Assembly: GCA_003342895.1 (NCBI GenBank)
Contig: PTFA01000494.1
Location: 161,982 to 225,981 of the forward strand
DNA length: 64,000 nt
Source: Casuarius casuarius
Taxonomy: Eukaryota > Chordata > Aves > Casuariiformes > Casuariidae
Direction of reading: 5' to 3'
Part shown: piece by piece, positions 25,766 to 40,100 of the stretch
How the letters are laid out: the number at the start of each line of letters is the position of its first letter
How positions within the stretch are numbered: the first letter of the stretch is position 1
Position numbers and translations under genes: made by a program
Notes under the pieces: generated by a model
Database searches by the model: none
Told to the model about the DNA's origin: nothing
What the model saw: only the letters and a program-made list of their open reading frames with translations

Positions 25766-27859
25766 TCGGGGTCATCAGTACGACCATGGCTTGAGGGACA
25801 GGATTTCACTGGAAAGGCAGTCACTCATCCAGAAATTTACCCCTCAGGCAGCAGGGAGACAGATTAGCAATTAATGAACACCCCGAGGCTGCTGCCAGCC
25901 TGTTAGCATGTTCTTGCAGTGGGTGTTTTCTCTGCAGGGTGAGTTATGCTGCAGCATGATTGAGCTGTTGCCTTTTTAAGGTATTTATTTTCCATTTAGA
26001 CGCAACACAAATGCTGCCTCTTCTTCTGGCCGAGGGCCTGGAGCAGAAAAAGGAATCACAAGACTAATCTATGGAATACCAAGGCAGCCTGATGTTTGTG
26101 TCACAGCAGGGGCTGAGTCAAGGCAGCAAACAGATTTCAGGGAAAACAGCTAAGAAAGTTCCAGCAGTAAATATAATACAGCATGTCCTGCTTAGGCCTG
26201 AGNAAGGGCTTAAGATTGGGATTTCTTCTGGGGTATTTACACTCTTAAGTATAAAAACCAGGTTGAAATAACAGAGAAAATGAAATACTGACATGAGTGC
26301 ATTTAGATCCTCTACATAGGAGTACTGGTGTACATAAGAGGCAAGTACTCTTTGCCCTAACTTTTCCAGCTATGCACAGGTAAACAGCTGNGGTCCTACA
26401 GCAGGGAAGCAGCTGAAAGCACTCCAAGCCAAACCACTATCCTGCAGCCATTCCAGCAGCAAGTTTCNGTACATGCTTTTCAGACCTCAGCAGCAACACC
26501 TCTCCGCTCCGCACTCTGCCACAACGACCCACGCTGAGCTGCCTGCTGCAAGGTGATCAGAAGCCTGCTTGAACCAATAAAAATATTGGTCAGAAAAACT
26601 TAACGAGAAGTCTGATTATTTCCTACTTATCTTCCCTTCTGGTTACTTCCCTCTATCCCTCCTCTTCCCCTCTCCCACATGCCTTGGCCATTTCGAATGT
26701 TTTAGTTACAACACTGGGACGAGGCTAAAACCATGAAATACACTTTAGGTAGGCACGAACAGCACTGAAATCCAGGGTCCCAAGATCTTCTACATGCAGA
26801 AGAGAAAAGGATTCAGNAAGTTCCTTCTTCTCAGGGTGGGTGAGACCTAGAAAACCTCACGTAACTACACGACGCTTGCTAGACAAAGTGTTANGATATG
26901 GGTAACTCGCACCAGAACAAGGTTAAGTACAAAAACCTTCATCTTTCTGACCTCTGCATGTTACAGTCTGTATGTGCTTGTACANAGTAAGTGGTACAGT
27001 CCTGTGTGCACATCTTTGACCTAGGTCCATACACACAGTTACATGATTTGCCACATTGAGGTTAGCTCTAAGTTGCATACAAATAGCTCATGTTGCTCAG
27101 GAAAGAGGTCAGTGGAAACTGCTTCTCATCAGCCANGTATTCTACAGAACACCTTTAGTTAAAGAAATACTTCTGAGATGTAGATGTGTCATTTTCTCTT
27201 TTAGAGAGACATCTTTTTCCTTTAGCTGGTAATTCTCCCCAGCAGGATTTTTTCAAGGTTACTATTTCTGACAGTTTGTTAATCATAACACACTGCTCTT
27301 CTACTCAGTATTTCACACTTGAGCAGACTGACTTATTTCACCCTAAAGGAGACATTCAGATTTTTCACAGCAAAACAGCTANAGTAATTAAGAAAAATAG
27401 TGCATTCAACACTTCATAAAATGTTCATTTAGGGGGAAAAATGACCTCTGTCCTATTTCTCCTGGGGTCCCCAGAGCTATTAGTTGTCCTGTTCTCCAAT
27501 AAACAAGGCTCTGGGACAAATTCGTTACCAGTATTTGGTTTCTCTCTGACATCAGCCACAGGACTCCTTATCAAGAGGATGGCTAAGGTTTGCACCAGTA
27601 AGCAAGCAGCACTTGATCATAGCCTAAGCTGTTTCATCTGAGAGGATTTTGCTGGTTCAGCTATGTCAGTGGCTAGAGTCAGTGCAAATGTCCAGTCCAA
27701 GAAGTTTAGGTAGGAGAAATTGTATTATAGGTCAAACCTTGAGCCAGTGCCCTCTTTTCTGTTTAAGCAACAAGCCTGACCATAAAGAAAAAGAAACATC
27801 AGCAAGGCATCTCTATCCCCCCAGACCTGGGATGCTGCTCTAATAGATGCAATTACAAC
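25766..27859. other. Unannotated unique sequence, no gene seen
   Basis: I see no recognisable exon, RNA gene or repeat family. Short chance frames only. Confidence 0.55.
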
Positions 27860-28369
27860 CTAACAGCCGGAGTAGCTTCTGCTGCTCCTTAAATCCTGTT
27901 CGTTCTTTGACTGCCCAGACAAGCACANGACCCCATTCCTTGAGGGCCAGACAGCCGCTGTGAAGCAGAGCTCTGCAGTTATCAGCTCTTTGCTTTCCTG
28001 CTTCTCATCCTGCTGGACCACAAAGGATACAGGGCCCAGAACTACAGACTGCACACAGTGCATTGCCACCAAGAAAGCCTCCAAGTCACTCTCGGAGCAA
28101 TCAACCCACCATAGCACCTCTGTGATACTAGGTCTATTTCTAGTAAGTGTTACTAGTGTAAAGACAAATTGTGATTGCCAGCAACTGGCATCCACCAGGG
28201 ATGGGGACCAGGGATGTCTGCAAAGCTACACAAGGCTGAACTCATTTTCTGTCCAGAGACCACCACAGAGGTCATACTGGTATAATAGTAAAACCTCTGC
28301 TGTCAGTGTTGTAACCACATNTACGTCCAGAGTTGGGGGCTGGAGAGAGGCAGAGAGCAAAGCAAGCAT
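27860..28369 (-). pseudogene. Possible decayed coding sequence, one in-frame stop
   Basis: One minus-strand frame runs from an ATG at 28369 to a stop at 27860, about 170 codons, broken by a single TAG at 28228-28226. A pyrimidine-rich run ending CTCTCTCCAG lies inside its start and could instead be a splice acceptor, with the reading then beginning at CCCCCAACT. The upstream part is rich in L, V and T and the downstream part has an E/K/Q-rich segment, but I recognise no family. The opposite strand is also open for 149 codons, which argues for a compositional cause. A decayed gene or old repeat is possible; chance is not excluded. Confidence 0.15.
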
Positions 28370-28473
28370 TCAGCATGACAACTCTGATGTAAGGTCTCGG
28401 GCGAGTTGAAGAATGGCTACACACTACCAAAACGAGCTGTCACTGTGAAAGGTCTGTGTGTCCATGGCACAAA

Positions 28474-28677
28474 TCACTGCTGTAGAGGCTTGATACTACA
28501 AATTCCTCCCAGGTATTCCTTGTATTGGAACAGGGCGGGGGAGAAATCAATCATAGCTCCCTTCAAAGAAACCTTCAAAGCCTTTTCTGGCACAAAACAC
28601 CATCCATCCGCCTGGAAATTAAAGGAACTCGCTGGAGATCCCACAGAAGCCACATGTCCCTCATGTTCAATGACCAC
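28474..28677 (-). other. Unrecognised open frame beside the possible decayed gene
   Basis: A 67-codon minus-strand frame of mixed composition (W, F, Y and charged residues, not low-complexity) ends in a stop at 28474, about 100 bp upstream in the minus sense of the frame at 28369-27860. Together the two make a roughly 800-bp tract with more coding-like reading than its neighbours. I recognise no domain. It could be part of the same decayed unit in another frame. Confidence 0.12.
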
Positions 28678-31600
28678 AAGCAGATAAAAACACTGTCAGC
28701 CAATAGAGCTACTCTTCCAAAATACACTGTTTTGTGCCATCTCAGGAACATAGGCTTGGCCCCGCTTAGTTGTATTCAGTGAGTAGCAATCATCCTTGGC
28801 AAGACAGAAATGCAATCCCTTAGGCTAACTACTACTTTGTGTAGTCAGGTTCCCATTCCAGTTTCCTCCCCTGGCAACCCTGGATACCTTCACATGCAAA
28901 GCAGGCTAGCCAGAGCAGTGCCCCATAGGGAGTCCTAAAAAGAAGTTTAATCAGCTTCTACTATAACAAAAGGGACTCTACATGCAAACTTGCTAAAGAA
29001 TTCTGATTTCAACTAGTTTTACTTACCCTCTTGTCACTACTGATTTAAGACACTCTTTGAAAGCCAGAGGGGCTAAAAAAACCCAAAACGAAGAAACCAA
29101 GTCTATCCATATTTGTTATAGCATCTAACAACTACAGTTTTGTAGCTTCCCAAAGAAAAAGTTGGAAAAAAGCCTTTAAAACANTAGTCTGACCTTGACT
29201 GCATAGACTTACCTCAACTTCAGGTGAGATCAAGGGTCACGAATATTCAGATTTACAAGTATGGTTTAGAGATGAATCCTAATTGACATTAGGATGGTTT
29301 GCCTTCTTTTTTTTTTTATAAAAACAACTGGCAGTGAGAAGCAAAGTGGAAAAGTAACATCTATTAATTAGATGAGCTTTCCTATAACAAAGCACCTGGA
29401 AACCTCTACAGAACCTGAACACTATAGTTCTCCAAGAAGTATTTCACCCACTTCCAACAACATCCAATAAGCTAAACAAAGCACCAAGAAGGTGCAAGGA
29501 ATTCAAGCAGCATGCCTGGACACCTGCACAGCTCAATTTCTCATCCAACTGAAGCTATTAGCAAAGCTCCCACTTCCTTCAACAACAGGATTTGGCACTA
29601 TGGGACCTACAAGGGCTCTGGGTTATGTTTTGTTCAGCATATCTCCAGGATTTTGCTAGAATACTGAAGAAAGCCAAGCCTTGGAGAAGGGGGAAGATTT
29701 TTAATATAATTATGTAGCTCGTTCAGCTCTTCTAGTAACATGTAACCTNTGTCCAAATACCAGCAACAGTGTTAAGTGAAGACAAAACTGCCACTCATTT
29801 TCAGGGGGTCAGGATTTCACTCTCAAAGCAAGTTCCCAAATACAAAGCTCATGCATTATTTGACCTACTCNGGGAGGCCCATCTTCTGTATCCTGTAAAA
29901 GCAAATGTTCATTTCCATACTGTGCTGCCAGTGTCTCCTGTGAATTTAGATTAGCCTTCCTCAGAGAAATGGGAATGAGAACTAAATCTACAGAAACATT
30001 TCTACGCAAAGAAACATGGAACAAAAAACAGCACAACCTGTTTTATTCCCCACAAAGAGCAGTCTCTCCAGAAGATGCTTGATTTTCCCACCTTGCATGT
30101 CCCCTCCATTTTTTGGCTGTGACACCTCTTAATAAAATTTATTTAGTCTGTAACAAGCAAAGGGGGAAAAAAACAGGACTGCAGAGAGTATTCCACAATC
30201 CACTCCTCTGCCATCAGGCAACCCATCATCCGGCATTAATCTCAGCCCTCAGCACAAGAGAAGAAAGTAGCAGGCACAACAGCGCCAGGACATCTTTCTC
30301 TGACTGACAGCTGGTGCTGTCAAGATAAATTACTGCCAAGGGTGTGCAGACCTTCTGGCAAACCCCTATAAACTGAGAGCAGCAGCAGCACTGCCCACCT
30401 GTCAGCCTTCATCCAGGGACCAAGAAACCTGAAACCCCCCCCCCGCCCCGTCATTCTCTCTTCCCTCCCCATCTAAATCTCTGTTGTCAGCAGGAGACAA
30501 CGCGACACTATTTTGCAGCAGATACCTGGGAGCCTGCTCAAAACCTCTGAAACGCTCTGCACCTTACTTGGCCAAAACAGTCATTTTTCAGGGTTTCTCA
30601 GTACACTTGCTTATTTTTCACAAAAAGTCAAAATAGCAGCTACTAGAAAAGAGGCACTGCTTTCAGTGGCCATTTTCATGACCTGTATACCTCTTAGGTC
30701 AAAAACCCAGATATAGTTATGAAAACTTCCCACTAGCTCTGTTTAATACAAGCTTTGCATCCATGTATCAAAAATCTTTTATTATACTGAACAGCCCTAG
30801 CTGTTGTCTCTGTCATCTCCCCATCTGACTGTGCATAAACAGGGCTGTTGCCTACTGCAAGTCCTAGCCTGGAAGTCCCCTCTTCTACTATACCCCATCC
30901 TGCTGTATTTATAAAGCCTATTTTATCCATTCTCTATCTGGGCAACACAAGAATAAAAACATAATAGCAAAAATATAAGATGACCATTTTTGACACTTGA
31001 TATATCCATTAAATGGATCACTAATTCGATAACACTAAATTTTTTTCAGTGACAGCTGNCCATGAGCACAGCTCTAAACTGTGNTCAGCAAGGCAGGCTG
31101 CAAAAGAGGAGACTGCACGCCTAAGTCCCCTCTCCTCTGTGCAGTTCCCCCTATCTACAGACACCATCTCCTAGGAGGCTTAGATTTCAGTCTAACAGTA
31201 TCTGCTGCCTCTCAACTTTTGTAGCCTCTTCCTTCCCCCCTTCTCTTACTTAAAATACACCCTTGAAGTCCCAACATCAACTGTATTACGTATAGTGCCA
31301 CTACTCAAAATGGAGGAGGGAACGGGGAGAAAAACAAGGCACTGATTTGAGCACATTTGACAAAATCCAAGAAAGGGGGCAACATAAATTGAGTTGTCTG
31401 AACTGACATGCAAGCTGGTGGTCCCAAATACTCAGCTGGATCTTCCTATTTACCTTGAATTAGGCCCTGGCAGTTAGCTCAGGCAGCTGAACAGGACACT
31501 ACTGTAGAAGCTCGCTCAAATAAATAACTCATCTCCCCCTCACTAGAAGCGACTGAGATGCTCGAGAGCCAGGACCTTGGTTTTCCCTCCTCCTGCCCTC

Positions 31601-33550
31601 CCCCAGCTTCCCAGGGCACCTTTTCTCTTGAAGCTGCAGCAGCACAAGCAGTTTTACTTAGTCAATTTGTCCCTGTAGTCATAAGACTGAAAAGCTTAAT
31701 TACACAAGTTTTCTTGTACCTGCTGCAGTCTTGCCACTCGAGAGCAATTACAGCTACTAACTTGTGACTTTTCACGTACCCTTTCGAAACAGAAGCAGGC
31801 AAATCTTCCTCATGATAAAGAAAACTAATTATATTGATGCGGGAAGCCTGCAACCATTCTTTTACCTAGCTGTTCCCGAATCCCTTATTTGTTCAGAATA
31901 CAGATTAGGAGAGAGGGTCACAGCTTTCAGTATCACTTTATTACCTAAAGAGAAACCTATGAATGCTTAAAAATATTATAGCCTGAAACAAAACCATCAG
32001 GTGTCAACTACCAGAGCACCTCCATCTGACACAGCACATTACTCTGAAGTGCATCTACGAAGATGTTTGTAATTGCAAACAGAGGAAGCCCACAGGCAAA
32101 TGNAGCCTGAGCATCAGGCCGTTTCTATACCTGCAAAATACAGTCAAAGCTTGCAACAAACAGGTCAATGCTTACAGGCTCAGCAACCTGCAAAGGAACC
32201 TGCCCTTTTCATCCATCTCCCTGCATTACGTAAACAAGTGGCTTCCATNAAAACATCTTTTTCTAAGCCATCTTCCAACAGAAAAATAGCGTTTTAAGAA
32301 AACATTCTTCCACAAAAAAAATCTACTTTCCACCCAAATCTGAAAGCAGACAGCCACAGAAATCTAGTGTGTCATAGGCTAATAATATTAGTTAGTAAGT
32401 TCACCAGCAGGAACAAGCAAAAGGAGCATCTTGTCTAATAGCACATACAAGTTTTTAAAATAAAAATATTTGATCATCATTGAAAAACTCAGATATCCCA
32501 CATCTGCTTCCATNAAGTTTAAAGCATTGAAGTTTTAGCCATAAAGCCAGTTACATACCATAACCAAGTNATCCCAAAATGACATGAACTGCTAAGAGTT
32601 TATTTTTCTGTCTCAAAATCTACAAGAGCCAAGCCCTTAAAAAGCACAGAAACAAACAACTAAAGCTATAAATTTTACACTGCCAACATAATTTATAGGA
32701 ACCTTGACGCATTTCCGAGGGTAATACCCTGGTGTGCCATTAATGAGCAGAACTATTTACATTTTTGTTTGAAATGCTGTGTGTGTGTGTACACATCTCA
32801 GTTTACATAATGCACCACCCTGCATTTTCCCTTCGATTAAGACTGAGGTTGACGTTCTGCATAAAGGAAACTTGTATGAGAAGATACCCATGCCCGTGCC
32901 ACAGGATGGCTACTACTTCAGAGCTCCAGCNTGAACCTCTGCCAAGTCCAGTTTTAATCGTTTCGCCCCACGTGAAGTCACTTGCAGCCACGCCAGGCAG
33001 GCAACCAAGGCAGGGTTTCACGCTGCTGTCAGGGACCATGCACAGGCCCTCCGATGCTCAGTGGTTAGCGTGCCTGTATACACAGGCTGCTGCTGAAAAA
33101 GCAGTCTTTTTCGTCACCTGAGTACAAGAGGAATTGGTTCAGCTCACTGATCTGACTGAAAACTACACTTTGTTTTCAGGCATTACTTACATGAGTGATA
33201 GCTCTGATGAGAGAGAGGGAGAAANTGGAAACAAGGGAGGGAAAAAGCAGCACCCATCAGCACTCCACACTTTACCAGCATTGGACTACAGAGATCCTGT
33301 ACCCTCCAGACCATTTTGACCCCCCAGTCCTGAAAAACAGCTTATTTGCTAATTTTTGAAGTACAATTTTGATGGAGAATAATGGTAGAGGAATGGCAGT
33401 CACTTGGCATTACGTTTGCTTTGGAAAATTACGCATGGTCAGTTCAGAGGCTGAGCATAAAAGCTGCCCAGTTCCACCCTGTACNCGGGGCTGCCTCCGG
33501 GNCCACTCTGCCNGCAGCACTTTCATCTGCGTTCCTTTGAAGCAGTATGN
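28678..33550. other. Unannotated unique sequence with a few simple tracts
   Basis: T11 lies at 29307-29317, C10 at 30435-30444 and (GT)6 at 32779-32790. A 46-bp minus-strand segment at 29027-29072 has strong splice signals on both sides and one open frame. A plus-strand acceptor-like TTTGTTTTCAG near 33179 is followed by an acidic open frame to 33319. Neither peptide is recognised. The phrase GCTCAGTGGTTAGCGTGCC at 33056-33074 looks like a tRNA A box, but no B box follows. Confidence 0.5.
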
Positions 33551-33579
33551 CCCCCCCCCNNTTTTTTNAAANAAAAAAA
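33551..33579. repeat. C9-T6-A-rich homopolymer cluster with uncertain bases
   Basis: C9, then T6 and an A-rich run, are separated by n calls; the adjacent base 33550 is also n. The clustering of ambiguous bases at homopolymer joints suggests sequencing or consensus error here rather than real polymorphism. Confidence 0.9.
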
Positions 33580-34160
33580 CCAAAACCACCTCTCTGTACC
33601 TCTCACGTATGCAAGACTGAGATGAACTGAATACAAGAGCCACATCATGCTTAAGGAGTCAGTGCTAGTCACTTCACTTCAGAGAAGGCCTAACTAGAAA
33701 ATTCATCGCATTGGTACCCAAAAGCCCACCAAAACACTTCCAGAGCATGCAGTCCATCCATGTATGCTGTCTCTCAGCCCTCCTTCCCCTCAATTGTGAG
33801 GATGGGTAAGGAAATCAGTAATATAAATCTGAACATTACTGGCTTTCCATGTTGAATAACTCAAATCCAAAACTAATATGGAAGGAAGAACACTGTGAAT
33901 CCAGGGTAGCTGCTATTGTTTCCAATGCTGGGATAACAAGTATTCCTTGGGAAAAAATAATATTTGGGGGGTTTCCTTTGTTTTAAAGGGAAAGAAATAA
34001 TGGAAAGAGCCCAGTCCTGGGGCAGGCCAAAGCAATAAATAACTATTCAGAACATTATCAAGTAAGAGCAGGGAAACTCAGTCAGAAAGAACAAGCTACT
34101 NGTTTGTCAGATTTAATAACCACATTGAAAAGAGAACTCATTACCATCTTCCAAAGAAGT
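33580..34160. other. Unannotated unique sequence, no gene seen
   Basis: Nothing recognisable on either strand. Confidence 0.55.
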
Positions 34161-34184
34161 TGCTATAGGTAGTGCTATAGGTAG
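34161..34184 (+). repeat. Exact two-copy tandem 12-mer
   Basis: TGCTATAGGTAG occurs twice in direct tandem (34161-34172 and 34173-34184). This is a short slippage duplication without an evident function. Confidence 0.9.
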
Positions 34185-37100
34185 AGCCCGTTCTTGATCC
34201 TCATACAGAGGCTCTCATTTGTGTTAATTACCTGCCTATTAAGCTCTTTCAACCAGCAACTCCTATTAGAAAAGAAACTGCTTCNAGTGATAAATCCATG
34301 GAGAAACCTACCAATTGCTAATTGAAGTCATCACATTTGCACAAAAGGCTTCCAGGTGATTTCTTAGGCGGAGAGGCTAGGTCTCCTCAACCCAGGCCAT
34401 TCCGCTTTGTGACCTCCTCCTGAATATACTGAACAGGGCTGGATCTCACTGCCCCTTGATAGGGCTCTATGGGGAAAACAAAATAATCTTCAAGCTCACA
34501 GCCTTCTCCTCACTTTAACATTAGAGAAGAGGCCTCTGAGGCAGGAGACTGATTTTATTATTAGTGGCACTAACAGCTTTAAGACTGACAAGTCACAATC
34601 ACTTTATACATGAATATGGCTATTCATACAGTAAGTGATCTTAACTTTCACAGNTGTTGTTTAATAATTTACTATTTGCCATATCTGTGATGATCAGAGA
34701 TCCTCCACCATTGACAAACTGCAGCAATGTCATCAGCACTACCATTCCAAAGGGCTTTTCTTACATTTATGCTCTTCCAGGTTCATCAACAGTACTCAGT
34801 AGTTGGTTTCATGAATGCTTTCCAAAAGATCTTGAAATAAAGATCACTTAAAGTAGAGACCCACTATTTGTGAAGAATATTAGCATTGAAATGCACTTTA
34901 TCTCCCAAAACACAGACCTACAAGAACAAGTGGCATAAAACTCCAACGCTCGCTTTCTGATCAGTGACGGTTACCTCTGATTTCTGTCTCAAAGTCATCA
35001 TTAGCCTAGACTGCCCATTTATTAACTACTCTGATCAAAAAGAATTTCCCAGTGAGCAAGCAAATGAATTTCCAATCATCAGCTGGCACAGAGGACTGAC
35101 AGAGATAATACCTCTATGAACAGAGATTCCAGCCCTNGGAGCTGGAAGCAGTTTCGGTGCTGAAACACTGAAGGCTGTTTTTCCACACGAAGGATGGCAG
35201 CGCTTCAGTGTAACTGCTCAGCACAGCCGATGCACCAGCTTACACAGCAATAGCCCCAAAGGGACAGAGGACCTACCTGACCTTCCATGCAAGTACAACA
35301 CTTACTACCGTTTCAGTCTTACCCATGAATTTAAACTCCCATGCATTTTCAATTATAACATTTGCCTTTATTTCGATTCAAGATTTACTCATGAAGAGAG
35401 AGATGAGATGTTTGGCAGGGCTGTTTCCCTGCATTAGCTGTAGCTGTCAGTCTCCCTCGCTCGCTGGGCTGTGAGCCATACCAGTGTAACCAGCGTCACA
35501 CCCCTAACACCCAGTACCCACCCTCCTCTTGCTTCAGAGATTGCAAAGGCATATACTGCCTGTGAAGGTACTTTTTCAGTGCAACCTTCTACATTTCTCT
35601 TAGTTGAGGCCAATTAAGGCCGCAGACTTATTTTAATAGTGGAGAGTAGGAAATAAAATGGAGCACCAGGAAGATGAGGACCAAGTAAGCATTCAGAGTT
35701 TTTCTGTAAAAGCACAAAGCCAAGTGTTAAGGCTCGGTCCAAAGCACAGAAAGGTATGGAAAGACGCCACTGACCCTACTGCACTGCTACTGAGCTCCTT
35801 ATTTCCCTCGGTAACTGGCATGACTGCTGCAGGAATGTTAAGGCATCAGTATCTTGGAAAGGCATGTTTAGACAAGCCCTGGGCTGGCAGCATGCCAAAC
35901 ATCAGCTCTGTTTCCAGTAAATAAAATATAAACAATTCATATTCCAAACTGCCATTTTCCCAAGGAAAACTTGGCAGATGCTTCCCAATTTCTAGTGCCC
36001 TCGTGGTATCATTGCCCAAACGAACNGGCCACTAACCAAGTTACAAGTTGAAACCAACCAAAATAGCTGCAGCATTTCCAAGCTAGGCCTGCGCTGACTG
36101 CGAGCACATGCTGTTCTCTGCCTAAAGAGCTCTATCAGGCCACAGCTTCAGCTCTGCTTTTTGCTAATTGACTTCCCATAGAATTTTTTCCAAGACAGAT
36201 GAACGAGGAAAGTATCTGATGAANCCTAAGGAAACATTTGCTTCTTTATTTTTAAAGACTGCTAAGCAGCATACATAAATAACTACCAAAGCAGCTAAAT
36301 GTGCCTGGGCACAAATACTGTGTGCGCATTTCTTGTCTTTTAAAAGGTCCTGTGTTTCTACACAAGCAGCTAAAACTACAGCTTTCGGAAAAGACATTTG
36401 CCCCTGATCTGTCTCTATGCATTACAGTAAAGCAAAAACAAAGACCATCCTTGATCATGAAACACACTAAACAGCTAAAGATAGATGCGCTTATGGGAAT
36501 ACACAATTCCGGTACTTCAACAATTAATAGAAAAATGGCTAGCGAGAGCATGTAACAATATTAAGGGACTGTATTGAGTGACTCAAGTTGCACCGTGTCA
36601 CGCACAGCTCTTCTAAAGCTGAAAAGAATTTCCAGAGGCAGCTCCCCCAGCTATCTGGGGAACTAAGTTATCCCTGCAACCTTCTACCTACCTCCAGGAA
36701 CTGTATTTAAACAAAACATTTAAACACATACCTTGTTTTAACAGATTCTAGAGAATAAAGGAGCTCTAAAGATAAACCTCAGTGAGCGCATGAAAAGGTT
36801 AATGAAAGGTGGTGCCAGCCAAAAACAAACTTACTACCTTGCCAGGCATGTCCTTATACTGTGTTTTCATTAAAGGAATAGTGATGTGCGCATCACAACT
36901 CATCTGCCATTTAGTAGCACAGAATGAGAATTCATTTAAGGCAGGAACCACATCTGTACAGTTTTAGCTCATGCTCCTGAGGTAGTGACTGACCTCACAG
37001 CATGAGACACATGTTACTTACCCTGTCTGTAAAGAAAATACTGACAAACTAGTGGATATACTAATCATCTGAAATGCACCAGTACTATACAGTTGCATCA

Positions 37101-40100
37101 TGGGTGAGGCAAGCTAGAGAAGGAAGTTTTCTATAAAAGGATAGAAAATAAGCAGTAACAACAGGATTGCATCGTGGGCATGTGTTTTAGAAAAGGCCTT
37201 CTTAGCATCCCAGAGGACAAAGGTGGAAGGAAAGGAAACAAATGTCGAAGATCAGGACATGAATTCCACAACATTTGCAACTGGCCTGAGGCAAAGATGA
37301 TACAGTGCAGCGTAGAGAGCTCTGCACCGGGCACCTTTGGCCCTCCGCCCCAAGCAGCACTGTCAGGAAGGCTCTTGGCCAAGGCTAACCAAAGTCACCA
37401 GTCAGCTGAATTTTGTTTACCACAGCATGTGTCAACGAGGCCTTCCTGTAAACTCATATTCAAGCAGCCTGCATTTCTCTCAGCTTGAAGCAGAACAATC
37501 CTGTAGCCCTTCCTCTGGCAAAAAAATCCCGCTGTGGGACATTGCCATCTTGTGGGTCCTGCTGGTATGAAAGGGGAAGCAGAAGGATTAATGGCAGCAG
37601 CTTAGGAATTCTAGGAAAACTGAGATCCCTGGTTCAGAAATCTTTCTGTTTATACATTAAGATCAAGCAGCATTNCTCCAAGAGCTAACACACAGACAAA
37701 AAAAAATCAGCCAAGAATTAAGCTTCTTTATTTGGAATACCCACAAATTCTGAAGAAAAGCTCAATTTGAAACTTCAAGTCATGGGTCAGCTTCCTAAGG
37801 AAAAATGCAAACCATCTTCTAAAGCAGATGTGTATGGTGCAGGCCTAGTGANTAGCCATTTTAGTGCTCTGCAAGACCTTCCCTCCTCTCTGAAGCCAGT
37901 GCTTTTCACCAAGTACCTGCAAATTTGTGGTTAATTGGGGGCCTGGTAGCTGCAAGTGGAAGAAATAGCATTTTACTTGCTAAATAGNATTAACTAAGTT
38001 AATGTAACAGGATAATTGCCTTTCTTTACATGTTTCAGCATTCAACAGCAATAGCACCTAACCTGACAGCCAAACGAACTTGCAAAGGCAACCGTTCCTT
38101 TCTAAATCCCATGGAACTTAGATTTATGTCGCTTGTCCTCAGTGGATTGCATTCTCCCCGGGAGAATTGAAATGCATTTGCTTCAATGAAATNTGCAGGC
38201 ATGATCTGAAAACTATTTCCATAAATAGAATCTTGCCCTTATTGCTACTTCTACTGCAGACTGAAAAGAATTGAGGCATATTTTAAGCAGTGCTCTTACT
38301 TTCTTTCATCACAACATACTGCAAACAACAACAAACCTGTTGTTTTGTTTTATTAATATATCCTGCAGAGGAAAAGTTGACACGGAGCGATCACAGTTTG
38401 AGCACCAGACNCATTTCAAAGACTTAGCTCCCCCATCACCGGTTATTCCAAGTACACAGGTTAACAAAATTTCAAGAGCCCAACAACTTTCAAACATAGG
38501 CTAATACTCTCCCCACCCCATAACCATTTTTCAGCTTTCAGTCCCATCATTATAAAGCCACATTGCCATTTTCACTTACCTGCTTGCCACTAAGCACCCC
38601 TCCAGAGAGCNAAAAACTGAAATCACTCACTGATAAAGCCCTTCATCATACAGAAGCACCATTTTATTTCCGTTTCCTTGCGCAGGTCATTTATAAATGT
38701 GCTTGGAGCTCAAAACACCACTAGGGAATATCAGTATTTCATTGGTTTACATTATCAGCCCTATTAGATTAAGGAAAAATTAGAAGCAGGATCTACTCCC
38801 ATTCTGTTGCCACAGGCAATAACTTCTGCCTCCAATTTCTAGCTACTGTACACCACTCGCCTGCCTTTGGCGCCAACAACGCAAAGGAATAGGTAGTAAC
38901 AAAAAACCCTGACATCCTTACCTAGTTTTTACTTGTATAACAAGCCCAGTGAAAACAGGAGTGATATATCAGAAAACATGAGAAAACAGCTTTGAGCTGG
39001 CTATATTATTTGTAAGGAATATTCCCATTTCTAATGCACTTGCATGCATCCACTGTTCAAGTTTACTCCAAAGCAAATCTTTTCTTTTAGAGGATCATTT
39101 CTAAACTGAACTCTATTTTCTTAATACAGAGCATTGCCACTTTACTGAAGGGTGGAATATGCAAAGACCCTATAAGACCTATTTACCACCAGAGAAGAAA
39201 TCCACATTTGAAAACATTTCCACTGCAACTGCCTGATTTGGCATTTTCAAGTCATTAAACAGAGGTGATGACAAACAGCATTATTCTCCTATCTGTTTCA
39301 GCCCCAACATGAACATGTATTTCCTTGCCTCAGGACTGACTTTAGAGCAAAATAAAAGTCAGAAATTGCTCTATTGCCTACCAGAGCTTCCACCAGATCT
39401 TGTATCACAGAACTAGTAAGGGTACAAAGCTACTCTCCATACTGAGCAGCAATCATATGCTGAGAAAAACTGCCAATAAGATTTTGTACTATAGTACCAC
39501 CTGGATATTTGTATTAGAAACATGTTATTTATCACATTATTTACCTTTTATCAGGGATGGTTTGTGCGCTTATTGCTCTGAATAGTCACTGAGTTATGAA
39601 TTACAAACTAAGACACATGGGGCCAAACCATGATGCAGACCATGATCCACCAACTCATCCTGCCTCAGCATCTTACTTGGAAAAAAATCAACGGGACTTG
39701 GCACTTATTTTCCCCACCCTAGGCGCAGTGCCTCTTCCATTTACCTCCCCCCAATCAATCCACAGATCCAGGAAGAGCAATGCAGGAAGAAAGAAGGAAG
39801 CTTACTAGTACATCCATTCAAATCTGCAAGCCTACTTGTTTCAGCTAGATAGCGAGACTCTGCCAAGCCGGCTGCACTGCTAATTGGAATCCTATTCCTG
39901 GCCAGGACTCGTATTTTCCGCGGCAGCAGCTAGCCTGCATCACTCTGCTGGGGCAAGGCAAACCAAGCGATCACGCGCAAACTCCCAAAGCTCACCCGCA
40001 TGATTGCAGCAAGCAGAATTAGATCTGTGTGTGGCTGCAGATAAGGGCTCTGGACAGTATAAAGGTGCAAACCGACAAGTTGCTCCAGATACTTTGCAGT

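Noticed and set aside
33051..33075. tRNA-like A box (GCTCAGTGGTTAGCGTGCC)
   Set aside because: No B box (GGTTCGA-type) follows at the right distance and no cloverleaf can be drawn, so it is neither a tRNA gene nor a clear SINE head.
36940..37095. Faint MIR/L3-like words around a minus-strand donor-like site
   Set aside because: Too diverged to align by eye, and the 5-bp and 51-bp exon options next to the donor are not credible.
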